A DNA stretch of 64,000 nt from the NCBI RefSeq assembly GCF_002102155.1, contig NZ_LQOU01000041.1, forward strand, positions 49,795 to 113,794. The letters run 5' to 3'. The stretch is from Mycobacterium europaeum (GTDB taxonomy: Bacteria > Actinomycetota > Actinomycetes > Mycobacteriales > Mycobacteriaceae). Under the pieces are notes generated by a model. It was not told the origin of the DNA, ran no database searches, and saw only the letters and a list, made by a program, of their open reading frames with translations. The position numbers were made by a program, and so were the translations under genes. Positions 1-8,099 of this stretch are shown here, in pieces (within the stretch, counting starts at the first letter, position 1; each line of letters starts with the position of its first letter).

Positions 1-1888
1 AGATCGGGATCATCGGCTCGTTGTGCGTGGCGTACGACGTGCCGGCCGCGGTGAACGAGCCCACCGAACCCGCCTCGCTGATGCCCTCGTGCAGGATCTG
101 GCCGACTTCGCTTTCCTTGTACGCCAGCATCAGCTCGGCGTCGACGGCGGTGTAGAGCTGGCCCAGGCGGTTATAGATCTTCAGCGACGGGAACCAGGAG
201 TCCATGCCGAACGTGCGCGCCTCGTCGGGAATGATCGGCACGATCCGCGGGCCGACCTCCTTGTCGCGCAACACTTCCTTGAAGGTGCGCACGGTCGCCA
301 TGGTGGTGGCGACCTCCTGGTTGCCCGAGCCCTTCTTCAGCGCGGCGTAGGTGTCGCGGCCGGGCAGCTTGAGCGCCTTGGCCTTCGTGCGGCGCTCGGG
401 CAGGAAGCCGCCCAGGGTGCGGCGCCGGTCGAGCATGTACCGGATCTCCGGGGCGTCGGGGCCCGGGTGGTAGTAGGGCGGCAGGTAGGGGTTCTCGTCC
501 AGCTGGGCGTCGCTGATCGGGATCCGCATCGAGTCGCGGAAGTGCTTAAGGTCTTCCAGCGCAAGCTTTTTCATCTGGTGGGTGGCGTTGCGGCCCTGGA
601 AGTGCGCGCCCAGCGAGTAGCCCTTGATGGTCTTGGCCAGGATGACCGTCGGCTGGCCCTTGTGGTCGACGGCGGCGCGGTAGGCGGCGTACACCTTGCG
701 GTAGTCGTGGCCGCCGCGCTTGAGGTTCCAGATCTCGGCGTCGGTCATGTTCTGCACCAGCGCCTTGGTGCGCGGGTCGCGGCCGAAGAAGTGGTCGCGC
801 ACGTAGGCGCCGTCGTTGGCCTTGTACGTCTGGTAGTCGCCGTCGCAGGTGGTGTTCATCAGGTTGACCAGCGCGCCGTCGCGGTCGGCGTGCAGCAGGG
901 CGTCCCACTCGCGGCCCCAGACCACCTTGATGACGTTCCAGCCGGCCCCGCGGAAGAACGACTCCAGCTCCTGGATGATCTTGCCGTTGCCGCGCACCGG
1001 GCCGTCGAGCCGCTGCAGGTTGCAGTTGATCACGAAGGTCAGGTTGTCCAGGCCCTCGAGCGCCCCGACGTGCGCCATTCCCCGGCTCTCCGGCTCGTCC
1101 ATCTCGCCGTCGCCCAAAAAGCACCAAACGTGCTGGTCGGAGGTGTCCTTGATGCCGCGGTCGTGCAGGTAGTGGTTGAACCGCGCCTGGTAGATGGCGT
1201 TCAGCGGGCCCAGTCCCATCGACACCGTGGGGAATTCCCAGAAGTCGGGCATCAGCCGCGGGTGCGGGTAGGACGGCAACCCGCCCCCGACGTGGCTGTG
1301 CTCCTGACGGAAGCCGTCCAGCCGGTCCTCGCTGAGCCTTCCTTCGAGGAAGGCGCGCGCGTAGATCCCCGGGGACGCGTGGCCCTGGATGAAAACCTGG
1401 TCGCCGCCGCCGAGATGCGATTTGCCCCGGAAGAAGTGGTTGAAGCCGACCTCGTACAGCGCCGCCGACGACGCGTAGGTCGAAATGTGGCCACCCACGC
1501 CGACTCCCGGCCGCTGGGCGCGGTGCACCATGATGGCGGCGTTCCACCGGATCCACGCCCGGAAGCGCCGTTCGACGTCCTCGTCGCCGGGGAACCACGG
1601 CTCCAGTTCGGTCGGGATCGTGTTGACGTAATCGGTTGACGTCAGCGACGGAATGGCGACACGCTGCTCGCCGGCCCGCTCCAGCAACCGCAGCATCAGA
1701 TACCGCGCCCGCGCCGGTCCGGAGCGCTCCAGCAGATCGTCGAACGACTCCAGCCACTCCGAGGTCTCTTCGGGGTCGATGTCGGGCAGGTAGGACGCGA
1801 CGCCTTCGCGGATCACCCGAACGCGGTCGGGTTCGCTTGCGCTGGTAGGGGTTTTGGCCAGATCGTGGCGCGCGAACTCGGTTGTCAA
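1..1888 (-). CDS. aceE: Pyruvate dehydrogenase E1 component AceE (3' end cut by window)
   Basis: Homodimeric-type E1 of the pyruvate dehydrogenase complex, which decarboxylates pyruvate with ThDP and acetylates the lipoyl groups of DlaT (also encoded in this window). About 629 N-terminal residues are visible; the family is about 900 residues, so the C-terminal third lies outside. The N-terminus reads MTTEFARHDLAKT. The ThDP-binding segment GDGEMDEPESRG and the stretch GVGGHISTYASSAALYEVGF are intact. The start is TTG at 1888, placed by an AGGAG seven bases upstream; a nearby GTG is out of frame. It is transcribed away from the lipoprotein gene at 2073. The identification is very strong. Confidence 0.97.
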   Translation of the reverse strand, partial: MTTEFARHDLAKTPTSASEPDRVRVIREGVASYLPDIDPEETSEWLESFDDLLERSGPARARYLMLRLLERAGEQRVAIPSLTSTDYVNTIPTELEPWFPGDEDVERRFRAWIRWNAAIMVHRAQRPGVGVGGHISTYASSAALYEVGFNHFFRGKSHLGGGDQVFIQGHASPGIYARAFLEGRLSEDRLDGFRQEHSHVGGGLPSYPHPRLMPDFWEFPTVSMGLGPLNAIYQARFNHYLHDRGIKDTSDQHVWCFLGDGEMDEPESRGMAHVGALEGLDNLTFVINCNLQRLDGPVRGNGKIIQELESFFRGAGWNVIKVVWGREWDALLHADRDGALVNLMNTTCDGDYQTYKANDGAYVRDHFFGRDPRTKALVQNMTDAEIWNLKRGGHDYRKVYAAYRAAVDHKGQPTVILAKTIKGYSLGAHFQGRNATHQMKKLALEDLKHFRDSMRIPISDAQLDENPYLPPYYHPGPDAPEIRYMLDRRRTLGGFLPERRTKAKALKLPGRDTYAALKKGSGNQEVATTMATVRTFKEVLRDKEVGPRIVPIIPDEARTFGMDSWFPSLKIYNRLGQLYTAVDAELMLAYKESEVGQILHEGISEAGSVGSFTAAGTSYATHNEPMIPI

Positions 1889-2072
1889 CGCACTGCTCCT
1901 GTAGTTGGCGGCGGATGTGCCCTCGGGTGCTGTGCACCGTCTGCCTCTATCGTGCCGCACCGGCCTTTCGGGGGGCCAGCCGACGTCCGGTAGCCGGCGC
2001 GGGTTCGCACGGGCGACACGAACGCGTGCGTGGCGGGACTTTCGGGAAAGGCACCCGGTAACGTCATGAACC

Positions 2073-2654
2073 GTGGTCATCGGATGGCGTGCCGTCCTTG
2101 CGGGAAGCTTCCCCAGGCGAGGCGCTCTGGCGCTCGGATGCATCGCGGCGACGCTGATGGGGATCGTGGGGTGTACCACCGTCACCAACGGCACGGCCAC
2201 GCCCGACACCCAGGTGGCCCCGGCCTATCGGCAGTCGGTGTCCGCGTCGGTGTCCGCATCGTCGGCGACGTCGCGGGTCCGCGAATCGCAGCGGCAACAA
2301 TCGCTGACCACCCGGGCGGTGCGCACGTCGTGCGACAACCTGGCCACCTCCAGCAAGGACGCGATCGACAAGGTCAACGTGTTCGTCGGCGCGTTCAACG
2401 CGGGCCGCGGCACCGGACCCACCGAAGGGCCGGCCATCGACGCGCTGAACGCCAGCGCCGACACGGTGGCCAACAGCTTCAACGACGCGCTCTCGCAGCA
2501 GCTGAAGGACGCATTCAACGCGTACATCGACGCGGCCCACGGGGTGGCCAACGCGATCGGCACCCACGCGCCGACGGGGGAGTTCAACCGGCGGGTGGAC
2601 CGCCTCAACGACGCCAAGACAAAGGCGCTGAAACTCTGCCTGGCATCCTTCTGA
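2073..2654 (+). CDS. Putative lipoprotein, Rv2240c-like
   Basis: 193-residue exported protein of unknown function. The N-terminus has basic residues (about 5-16), a hydrophobic stretch and the lipobox IVGC, so lipidation and anchoring outside the membrane are likely. The mature part is hydrophilic and helical, rich in Ala, Ser and Asn, with two further Cys residues (near SCDNL and LCLASF) that could pair. The GTG start at 2073 gives a normal lipoprotein signal; no strong ribosome site is visible. The gene sits divergently from aceE and upstream of DUF3052-ahpE, as Rv2240c does in M. tuberculosis. No enzymatic motif was seen. Confidence 0.8.
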   Translation: MVIGWRAVLAGSFPRRGALALGCIAATLMGIVGCTTVTNGTATPDTQVAPAYRQSVSASVSASSATSRVRESQRQQSLTTRAVRTSCDNLATSSKDAIDKVNVFVGAFNAGRGTGPTEGPAIDALNASADTVANSFNDALSQQLKDAFNAYIDAAHGVANAIGTHAPTGEFNRRVDRLNDAKTKALKLCLASF

Positions 2655-2689
2655 GGCGCCTGGTGAGGCGCAAGTGTCGACGTGGTTGC

Positions 2690-2721
2690 GGCTGTGCGAC
2701 GATAATTCCCATCGCACAGCC
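2690..2721. promoter_or_regulatory. Perfect 10-bp inverted repeat before DUF3052-ahpE
   Basis: Arms GGCTGTGCGA (2690-2699) and TCGCACAGCC (2712-2721) are perfect complements with a 12-base spacer. The spacer contains GATAAT (2701-2706), which looks like a -10 box. The repeat lies 25 bases before the GTG of the DUF3052 gene and 35 bases after the lipoprotein stop, so it could be a repressor operator over a promoter or a hairpin terminator. It lacks the T-tract of a classical terminator. Confidence 0.45.
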
Positions 2722-2746
2722 CGGGACGGTTTAAGGAGGCTCCACG

Positions 2747-3169
2747 GTGGTCGCGGCGGATCACGCCCCGAGCTACGCTCGCAAACTGGGCATCCAACGA
2801 GACCAAGTTGTCCAGGAATGGGGCTGGGACGAGGACACCGACGACGAAATCCGCGTTGACGTCGAGGAGGCGTGCGGCGGTGAGTTGCTCGATGAGGACA
2901 CCGACGAGGTGGTCGACGTGGTGCTGCTGTGGTGGCGCGACGGCGACGGCGACCTGGTGGACACCCTGATGGACGCGATCGGCCCGCTCGCCGAGGACGG
3001 CGTGATCTGGGTGTTGACGCCCAAGACCGGCAAGCCCGGCCACGTGTTGCCGGCCGAGATCGCCGAGGCCGCGCCCACCGCAGGCCTGATGCCGACCTCC
3101 TCGGTGAACCTGGGCGACTGGAGCGCCAGCCGGCTGGTCCAGCCGAAATCCCGAACAGGGAAGCGTTGA
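2747..3169 (+). CDS. DUF3052 family protein, Rv2239c-like
   Basis: 140-residue acidic actinobacterial protein of unknown function (DUF3052). It begins YARKLGIQRDQVVQEWGWDE and has the family's central VVLLWWRDGDGDLVDTL and C-terminal PTSSVNLGDWSASRL. There is no signal peptide or membrane segment, so it is probably cytosolic. The GTG start at 2747 is fixed by a strong AAGGAGG at 2733-2739. Its TGA overlaps the ATG of ahpE by one base, so the two are translationally coupled; the family is often found beside aceE and peroxiredoxin genes. The function cannot be inferred beyond that context. Confidence 0.92.
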   Translation: MVAADHAPSYARKLGIQRDQVVQEWGWDEDTDDEIRVDVEEACGGELLDEDTDEVVDVVLLWWRDGDGDLVDTLMDAIGPLAEDGVIWVLTPKTGKPGHVLPAEIAEAAPTAGLMPTSSVNLGDWSASRLVQPKSRTGKR

Positions 3170-3630
3170 TGCTGCCCGTCGGCGCCACCGCCCCGGACTT
3201 CACACTGCGCGACCAGAACCAACAGCGGGTCACCCTGAGCGCCTATCGCGGCGCCAAGAACGTCCTGCTGGTGTTCTTCCCGCTCGCCTTCACCGGCATC
3301 TGCCAGGGCGAGTTGGATCAGCTGCGCGATCACCTGCCCGACTTCGAGAACGCGGACAGCGCGGCGCTGGCCATCTCCGTGGGCCCGCCGCCCACCCACC
3401 GGATCTGGTCGCTGGAGAGCGGGTTCACCTTCCCGGTGCTGTCGGACTTCTGGCCGCACGGCGAGGTCAGCCAGGCCTACGGTGTGTTCAACGACGAGGC
3501 CGGCTACCCCAACCGCGGCACGTTCGTCATCGACCGGTCCGGGATCATCCGGTTTGCGGAGTGCAAACAGCCCGGCGAATCCCGCAACCAGCGGCTGTGG
3601 ACCGACGCGCTGGCGGCTTTGCGGGAGTGA
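3169..3630 (+). CDS. ahpE: One-cysteine peroxiredoxin AhpE
   Basis: 153-residue thiol peroxidase that reduces hydrogen and organic peroxides and peroxynitrite in the cytosol. The peroxidatic Cys45 lies in PLAFTGIC, where the family has PxxxTxxC. No resolving cysteine follows at the 2-Cys position, and the length equals M. tuberculosis AhpE, as expected for the AhpE subgroup. The start ATG overlaps the upstream DUF3052 stop (TGATG), so both are expressed together. A tRNA gene follows 46 bases downstream. Confidence 0.96.
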   Translation: MLPVGATAPDFTLRDQNQQRVTLSAYRGAKNVLLVFFPLAFTGICQGELDQLRDHLPDFENADSAALAISVGPPPTHRIWSLESGFTFPVLSDFWPHGEVSQAYGVFNDEAGYPNRGTFVIDRSGIIRFAECKQPGESRNQRLWTDALAALRE

Positions 3631-3676
3631 AAGTTTTGAGTAGCGGCCCTTCGGGCGTGTAGCCTCCCCGGGGCAC

Positions 3677-3748
3677 GGGCGCGTAGCTCAGTGGTAGAGC
3701 TCTGGTTTTACACACCAGCGGTCGGCGGTTCGATACCGTCCGCGCCCA
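3677..3748 (+). tRNA. tRNA-Val (anticodon TAC)
   Basis: 72-base cloverleaf with a perfect seven-base acceptor stem (GGGCGCG at 3677-3683 with CGCGCCC at 3741-3747) and discriminator A at 3748. The D stem is GCTC/GAGC, the anticodon stem CTGGT/ACCAG carries loop TTTACAC (anticodon TAC, valine GUA), and the T arm contains GTTCGATAC. The 3' CCA is not encoded. Confidence 0.95.
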
Positions 3749-3773
3749 CTCAATCTGGGTTCGGGACTCGCGG

Positions 3774-3823
3774 GCGTAACCCCATGGCGACTTTCGGCCC
3801 CGATTTTCGCCATGGCGTTACGC
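3774..3823. repeat. 17-base imperfect inverted repeat after tRNA-Val
   Basis: Arms 3774-3790 (GCGTAACCCCATGGCGA) and 3807-3823 (TCGCCATGGCGTTACGC) pair with a single mismatch around a 16-base loop. It sits 25 bases after the tRNA and 7 bases before the GTG of the epoxide hydrolase gene. It may terminate the tRNA transcript, act as an operator, or be one copy of a dispersed intergenic palindrome. Confidence 0.6.
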
Positions 3824-3830
3824 TCGCGGC

Positions 3831-4967
3831 GTGAATGGTGAATCCGTGGAACCGTTTCGCATCGACGTCCCCGAGGACGTCCTCGACGACCTGCGGTCGC
3901 GGCTGGCGCGCACCCGCTGGCCGGACGCCGAATGCGTCGACGACTGGAGCCAGGGGATGCCGTTGGCCTACACCCGCGAGCTGGCCGGCTATTGGGCCGA
4001 CGACTACGACTGGCGCTCACGCGAGGCCGCGCTCAACCGCTTCGACCAGTTCATCACCGGGATCGACGGGCTGGACCTCCATTTCATCCACCAGCGGTCA
4101 CCGCACGACGGCGCGTTCCCGCTGCTGATCACCCACGGCTGGCCCGGCTCGGTCGTGGAGTTCCACAAGGTGATCGAGCCGCTGACCAACCCGGCGTCCG
4201 GGCGCGCCGAGGATGCCTTCCACGTGGTGTGCCCGTCGCTGCCGGGATACGGGTTTTCCGGCAAACCGACCCGCACCGGCTGGGGCGTGGAAAAGATCGC
4301 CGGGGCCTGGGAGACGCTGATGCTGCGCCTTGGCTACGACCGCTACGGCGCGCAGGGCGGCGACTGGGGCGCCGCCGTGACGACGCAGATCGGCCGGAAC
4401 CGGGGCCACTGCGCGGCGATCCACCTCAACATGCCGATCGGGCGGCCCACCCCGGAGTCCCTGAAGAACCCGACGGAAGAAGAGCAGCGGGCGCTGGCCG
4501 CGCTGGCCGAGCACCGCAAGTGGGGCACCGGCTATTCCAAGCAGCAGTCCACCCGGCCGCAGACGCTGGGCTACGGGCTGGCCGATTCGCCGGTGGGGCA
4601 GCTGGCGTGGATCGTCGAGAAGTTCTGGGCGTGGGCTGATTGCGACGGCCACCCGGAGAACGTGTTCACCCGCGACGAGCTCCTCGACAACGTCATGGTC
4701 TATTGGGTGACCGACACCGGCGCGTCCTCGGCCCGGCTGTACTGGCAGAGCTTCCGGGTCTGGGGGCAGATGGATCGGGTCGAATTGCCCACCGGCGTCG
4801 CGGCTTTCCCCAAAGAGATCCTGGGCGCCCCGCGGTCGTGGTGCGAGCCGGCCTACAACATCACCCATTGGACGACCATGGAGCGCGGCGGCCACTTCGC
4901 CGCATTCGAGCAACCCGAGCTGTTCGTCGACGACGTCCGCGCGTTCTTCGCGACGGTGCGGCCCTAG
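3831..4967 (+). CDS. Epoxide hydrolase, EHN (microsomal-type) alpha/beta-hydrolase
   Basis: 378 residues. The N-terminal EHN domain (about 1-110, PFRIDVPEDVLDDLRSRLAR) precedes an alpha/beta-hydrolase fold. Visible features are the oxyanion element HGWPGS (102-107), the nucleophile Asp178 in GGDWGA, and the catalytic His355 in GGHFAAFEQP. Such enzymes open epoxides to diols through an aspartyl ester; the substrate is unknown. A GTG start at 3831 is used; no good ribosome site precedes it. Its 3' end overlaps the convergent DUF2236 gene by 4 bases. I do not recall it at this site in M. tuberculosis, so it looks like an insertion beside the tRNA gene. Confidence 0.9.
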   Translation: MNGESVEPFRIDVPEDVLDDLRSRLARTRWPDAECVDDWSQGMPLAYTRELAGYWADDYDWRSREAALNRFDQFITGIDGLDLHFIHQRSPHDGAFPLLITHGWPGSVVEFHKVIEPLTNPASGRAEDAFHVVCPSLPGYGFSGKPTRTGWGVEKIAGAWETLMLRLGYDRYGAQGGDWGAAVTTQIGRNRGHCAAIHLNMPIGRPTPESLKNPTEEEQRALAALAEHRKWGTGYSKQQSTRPQTLGYGLADSPVGQLAWIVEKFWAWADCDGHPENVFTRDELLDNVMVYWVTDTGASSARLYWQSFRVWGQMDRVELPTGVAAFPKEILGAPRSWCEPAYNITHWTTMERGGHFAAFEQPELFVDDVRAFFATVRP

Positions 4968-5779
4968 ACGATCCGCCGGCCGCGGCGCGCACGAAACCGC
5001 ATGTCCCACAGGTAAAGCCGGTAACCGAACACCCACGCGTCGTGCAGGATGAACATGTCGGCCAGCCGCAGCGCCGACAGCAGCCACTCGAACCGGCGTT
5101 GTTGGCGCCGCGACCAGTCCAGCCGCATCATCGCGCGAAACTCCGGGGCCAGGAACCCCGTCGTCGCGAACAGGTTGAACGGGCCGGCCAGCACGCGCAA
5201 CGGCCACGGCAGAAACGCCAGCGACGCCACGCCGCGCAGGTGCTCGCGCACCGGCGGATCGATGCGCAGCTCGTCGAGCGAGCGCTTCCAGTACTCGTCG
5301 AACGCCGCCCGGTTCGGTGGCCACATTCGCTCGGGCACCTGCAGCGTGGTGGCCAGCCGCCTGGCGTCGAGATAGACCGCGTCGGCGGACGCGTCGTCGA
5401 GGGGGCCGTGGAGGAACTCGTGCTGGTCGACGAAATAGCGGTACAGGCACGCCGCCACCCAGAGCTGCAGCTTGGGGTCGAACGCGTTGTAGGGCACGGG
5501 GCTTGACGGCGTGGAACGAACCTGGCGGTGCACCGCGTCGAGCGCGCCGCGGATCAACGCGCGGTCGGACTCGGTCCCGATGGTGGCGACCGCCAGGTAG
5601 GTGCCGGTGGTGCGGGCCCGCTTGAACGGATGCTTGTAGACGTTGCCGCTGTCCACCGGGCTCTCCAGCACGCCATAGCCGACGCCGGGCAGGGACAGCT
5701 GCATGATCACGTTCGCGGCGGGCAACAGCGTCGCCGCCGGGTTGAGCAGGTCGGCGACGCGGGTCGCGGGCCGCTTCAT
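4964..5779 (-). CDS. DUF2236 (MpaB/Lcp-like oxygenase family) protein, Rv2237-like
   Basis: 271 residues. It matches the DUF2236 family by ALPAANVIMQLSLPGVGYGV, an HPFKRARTTGTYL segment and YRYFVDQHEFLHGPL. Related proteins (the latex-clearing Lcp and MpaB group) bind haem and are oxygenases, but whether this member does is inference. There is no signal peptide. The ATG at 5779 has a GAGGAG just upstream. It is divergent from cobD and convergent with the epoxide hydrolase. An Rv2237 homologue occupies the same slot in M. tuberculosis. Confidence 0.85.
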   Translation of the reverse strand: MKRPATRVADLLNPAATLLPAANVIMQLSLPGVGYGVLESPVDSGNVYKHPFKRARTTGTYLAVATIGTESDRALIRGALDAVHRQVRSTPSSPVPYNAFDPKLQLWVAACLYRYFVDQHEFLHGPLDDASADAVYLDARRLATTLQVPERMWPPNRAAFDEYWKRSLDELRIDPPVREHLRGVASLAFLPWPLRVLAGPFNLFATTGFLAPEFRAMMRLDWSRRQQRRFEWLLSALRLADMFILHDAWVFGYRLYLWDMRFRARRGRRIV

Positions 5780-5828
5780 CGCGGGCTCCTCATGGGATCG
5801 AGTACACCACGTGTGAGACGCTGCCGAA

Positions 5829-6776
5829 GTGGTTGCGACGCGGACCCGGCTGGCCGGCGTGCTGGCCGGTTACCTGGCCGATGTCGCGCTGGGCGACCCG
5901 GCAAGGGGACATCCGGTCGCGGCGTTCGGGCGAGTCGCCGCCGGGTTGGAACAGTTGACCTACCGCGACAGCCGGGCCGCCGGCGTGGTGCACGTCGGCG
6001 TCCTGGTCGGGGCCGTGGCCTTGCTCGGCGCCGCGCTGCAGCGCGCAGCCGACCGCGCCGGCCGGCCCGCCTCGATCGCGGCCACCGCCGCGGCCACCTG
6101 GGTCTCGGTGGGGGGAACCACATTGGCGCGCACCGGTCGGGAAATGTCGGAACTGCTGGCACGCGGGGACATCGACGCGGCGCGCCTGCTGCTGCCGGCG
6201 CTGTGCGGGCGCGACCCGGCCTGGCTGGACGGCCCCGGCCTGACCCGGGCGTCGCTGGAATCGGTCGCGGAAAACACGTCCGACGCCGAGGTGGCGCCGC
6301 TGCTGTGCGCGGCCGTCGGCGGGGCGCCCGGGGTGCTGGCGTACCGCAGCATCAACACGTTGGACTCGATGATCGGCTATCGATCGGCGCGTTACGCCCG
6401 GTTCGGTTGGGCCGCAGCGAAATTGGATGACGCGGCCAACTATGTGGCCGCGCGGGTGACGGCCGCGCTGGTGGTGGCGTTCGCGCCCTTCGTCAGCGGG
6501 TCGCCCTCGGGTGCGGTGCGGGCCTGGCGGCGCGACGCCGCGCGTCACCCCAGCCCCAACGCCGGCGTCGTCGAGGCGGCCTTCGCCGGGGCGCTCGGGG
6601 TGCGACTCGGCGGGCCCACCCAATACCGCCACGAACTGCAGATCCGGCCCACGCTGGGCGACGGCCACGACCCGACGGTGGCCGACCTGCGCCGGGCGGT
6701 GGCGCTGTCGCGCATGGTGCAGGCCGGCGCGGCGCTGCTGGCGGGGCTGTTGAGCGACTACCGGCGGCGGCCGTAG
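5829..6776 (+). CDS. cobD: Adenosylcobinamide-phosphate synthase CobD/CbiB
   Basis: 315-residue integral membrane enzyme that attaches the aminopropanol(-phosphate) arm to adenosylcobyric acid in cobalamin synthesis. Family signatures are ESVAENTSDAEVAPL, NTLDSMIGYR and HPSPNAGVVEAAFAGALGVR. Several hydrophobic helices (around 50-75, 155-170, 205-225, 290-305) fit a membrane enzyme. The GTG start gives a normal N-terminus. The last 19 bases overlap the convergent SURF1 gene. It is separated by about 2 kb from cobC and by about 46 kb from cobUTS in this window. Confidence 0.95.
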   Translation: MVATRTRLAGVLAGYLADVALGDPARGHPVAAFGRVAAGLEQLTYRDSRAAGVVHVGVLVGAVALLGAALQRAADRAGRPASIAATAAATWVSVGGTTLARTGREMSELLARGDIDAARLLLPALCGRDPAWLDGPGLTRASLESVAENTSDAEVAPLLCAAVGGAPGVLAYRSINTLDSMIGYRSARYARFGWAAAKLDDAANYVAARVTAALVVAFAPFVSGSPSGAVRAWRRDAARHPSPNAGVVEAAFAGALGVRLGGPTQYRHELQIRPTLGDGHDPTVADLRRAVALSRMVQAGAALLAGLLSDYRRRP

Positions 6777-7606
6777 CGGTCGGCGAGTTTGGCCTCCACG
6801 GTCGTCGGCGCCGGTGGGGCCTCCGGGGCCGCTGCGGCCTCTTTGGCCGTCGCCGCTCGCTGCTCCCTTTCGCGGCGGCGGGCGCGGATCTCTGAGTACG
6901 CGAAATACCCCAACCCGAGCGGGGCGACGATGCCGAAGGAAATCCACTGGATGCCATAGGACAGGAACGGCCCGGCGTCCAGGTGCGGCACGCCGATGAC
7001 ACCGAGCCCGCCGGGCTGGTCCTCGGTCAACTGCAGATACGACCCGACGAGCGGGACCTTGGTGAGCGCCGACACCTGCCCGGTGTTGATCGAATACACC
7101 TGCAGCGCGCCCTCTTCGGCGAGGGGGGCCCTGCCCGTGACGACCGCCTCGGAATCGCGCAGCCGCGCGGTGACGGTGACGGTGTCCCCGGGCGGGCGGG
7201 GGATCGGCGGGACGTGGGATCCCTGCTCGGGCCGGACGTACCCCCGGTCGACCAGGACGGTGGGCCCGCCGTCGACGACGAAGGGCGCCAGCACCTCATA
7301 CGCCGGCTTGCCCTCGATCACCCGCAACCGGGCCAGCACCTGGACATCCGGCAGGTAGTGCCCGGTGGCCGTGACGCGGCGCCACTGCGCGTTCGGAGCC
7401 GACGAATCCTGCTGCGGCAACAGCGTTTTCAGGGGAACGGGCTCGGTGTTGAGGGAGTATTCGATCTGGCGGTTCTCCCGCGACGTCCGGTTGTGCTTGC
7501 CCAGCTGCCAGGGTGCCAGCACCGTGAAGCACAGGTACGTGAACGCGACGACCACCAGGATCAGCGCGATCCAGCCCGGCCGCAGCAGGAATGCCAGCCG
7601 ACGCAT
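6758..7606 (-). CDS. SURF1 family cytochrome oxidase assembly protein, Rv2235-like
   Basis: 282-residue inner-membrane protein with two membrane spans, one near the N-terminus (LRPGWIALILVVVAFTYLCF) and one near the C-terminus (WISFGIVAPLGLGYFAY). Between them is an extracytoplasmic domain with the SURF1 hallmarks APWQLGKHNR, VLVDRGYV and DAGPFLSYGIQW. SURF1 proteins help insert haem a into cytochrome aa3 oxidase; ctaC and ctaF of that enzyme are at the other end of the window. ATG 7606 starts one base after the ptpA stop, making it the third gene of ptkA-ptpA-SURF1. The tail is Ala/Pro-rich and probably disordered. Confidence 0.93.
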   Translation of the reverse strand: MRRLAFLLRPGWIALILVVVAFTYLCFTVLAPWQLGKHNRTSRENRQIEYSLNTEPVPLKTLLPQQDSSAPNAQWRRVTATGHYLPDVQVLARLRVIEGKPAYEVLAPFVVDGGPTVLVDRGYVRPEQGSHVPPIPRPPGDTVTVTARLRDSEAVVTGRAPLAEEGALQVYSINTGQVSALTKVPLVGSYLQLTEDQPGGLGVIGVPHLDAGPFLSYGIQWISFGIVAPLGLGYFAYSEIRARRREREQRAATAKEAAAAPEAPPAPTTVEAKLADRYGRRR

Positions 7607-7607
7607 G

Positions 7608-8099
7608 TCAACCGGACCCGTTGCCGGCGAGTCGATCGTCGACCCAGGCGTGCAGGCCGGGCAGCGAGGCGTCGATGACGGTGAAGACGTCCTCGAAGTC
7701 CTGCGCGTCCCCGTAGTAAGGGTCCTCGACATCGAGGGCGTGCGCGCCCGAACGCGGATCGAAGGACCGCAGCATGCGCACCCGCTCCCCGTCGACGCCC
7801 AGCTCGCGCAGCATCCGCAGGTGATTGCGGCCCAGGGCCACCACCAGGTCGGCCGCCAGATGGTCGGTGTCGACCTGGGCGGCGCGGTGCTCGGTGGGGT
7901 AGCCGTGGGCGCGCAGGACCTCGTTCGCACGCTCGTCGGCGCATTCCCCGACGTGCCAGTTGCCGGTGCCCGCGCTGGTCACGCGGACGGCGTCGGCCAG
8001 GCCGCGGCGGCGCAGCTGGTCGGCGAACATCTTCTCGGCCATCACCGACCGGCAGATGTTGCCCGTGCAGACGAACGTGACGTGCAGCGGCTCAGACAC
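7608..8099 (-). CDS. ptpA: Low-molecular-weight protein tyrosine phosphatase PtpA
   Basis: 163-residue LMW-PTP. The P-loop CTGNICRS gives nucleophile Cys11 and Arg17, and the general acid Asp126 is in DPYYG. Tyr128/Tyr129, reported as PtkA phosphorylation sites in M. tuberculosis PtpA, are conserved. In pathogenic mycobacteria the enzyme is secreted into macrophages and acts on host trafficking proteins; there is no signal peptide, as in the family. The GTG at 8099 overlaps the ptkA stop by 8 bases, indicating coupling with its cognate kinase. Confidence 0.97.
   Translation of the reverse strand: MSEPLHVTFVCTGNICRSVMAEKMFADQLRRRGLADAVRVTSAGTGNWHVGECADERANEVLRAHGYPTEHRAAQVDTDHLAADLVVALGRNHLRMLRELGVDGERVRMLRSFDPRSGAHALDVEDPYYGDAQDFEDVFTVIDASLPGLHAWVDDRLAGNGSG

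Noticed and set aside
23..1639. Long plus-strand open frame of 538 codons
   Set aside because: It is the antisense shadow of aceE. The translation is Val/Arg/Gly-rich with no recognisable domain, as expected of high-GC DNA opposite a real gene.
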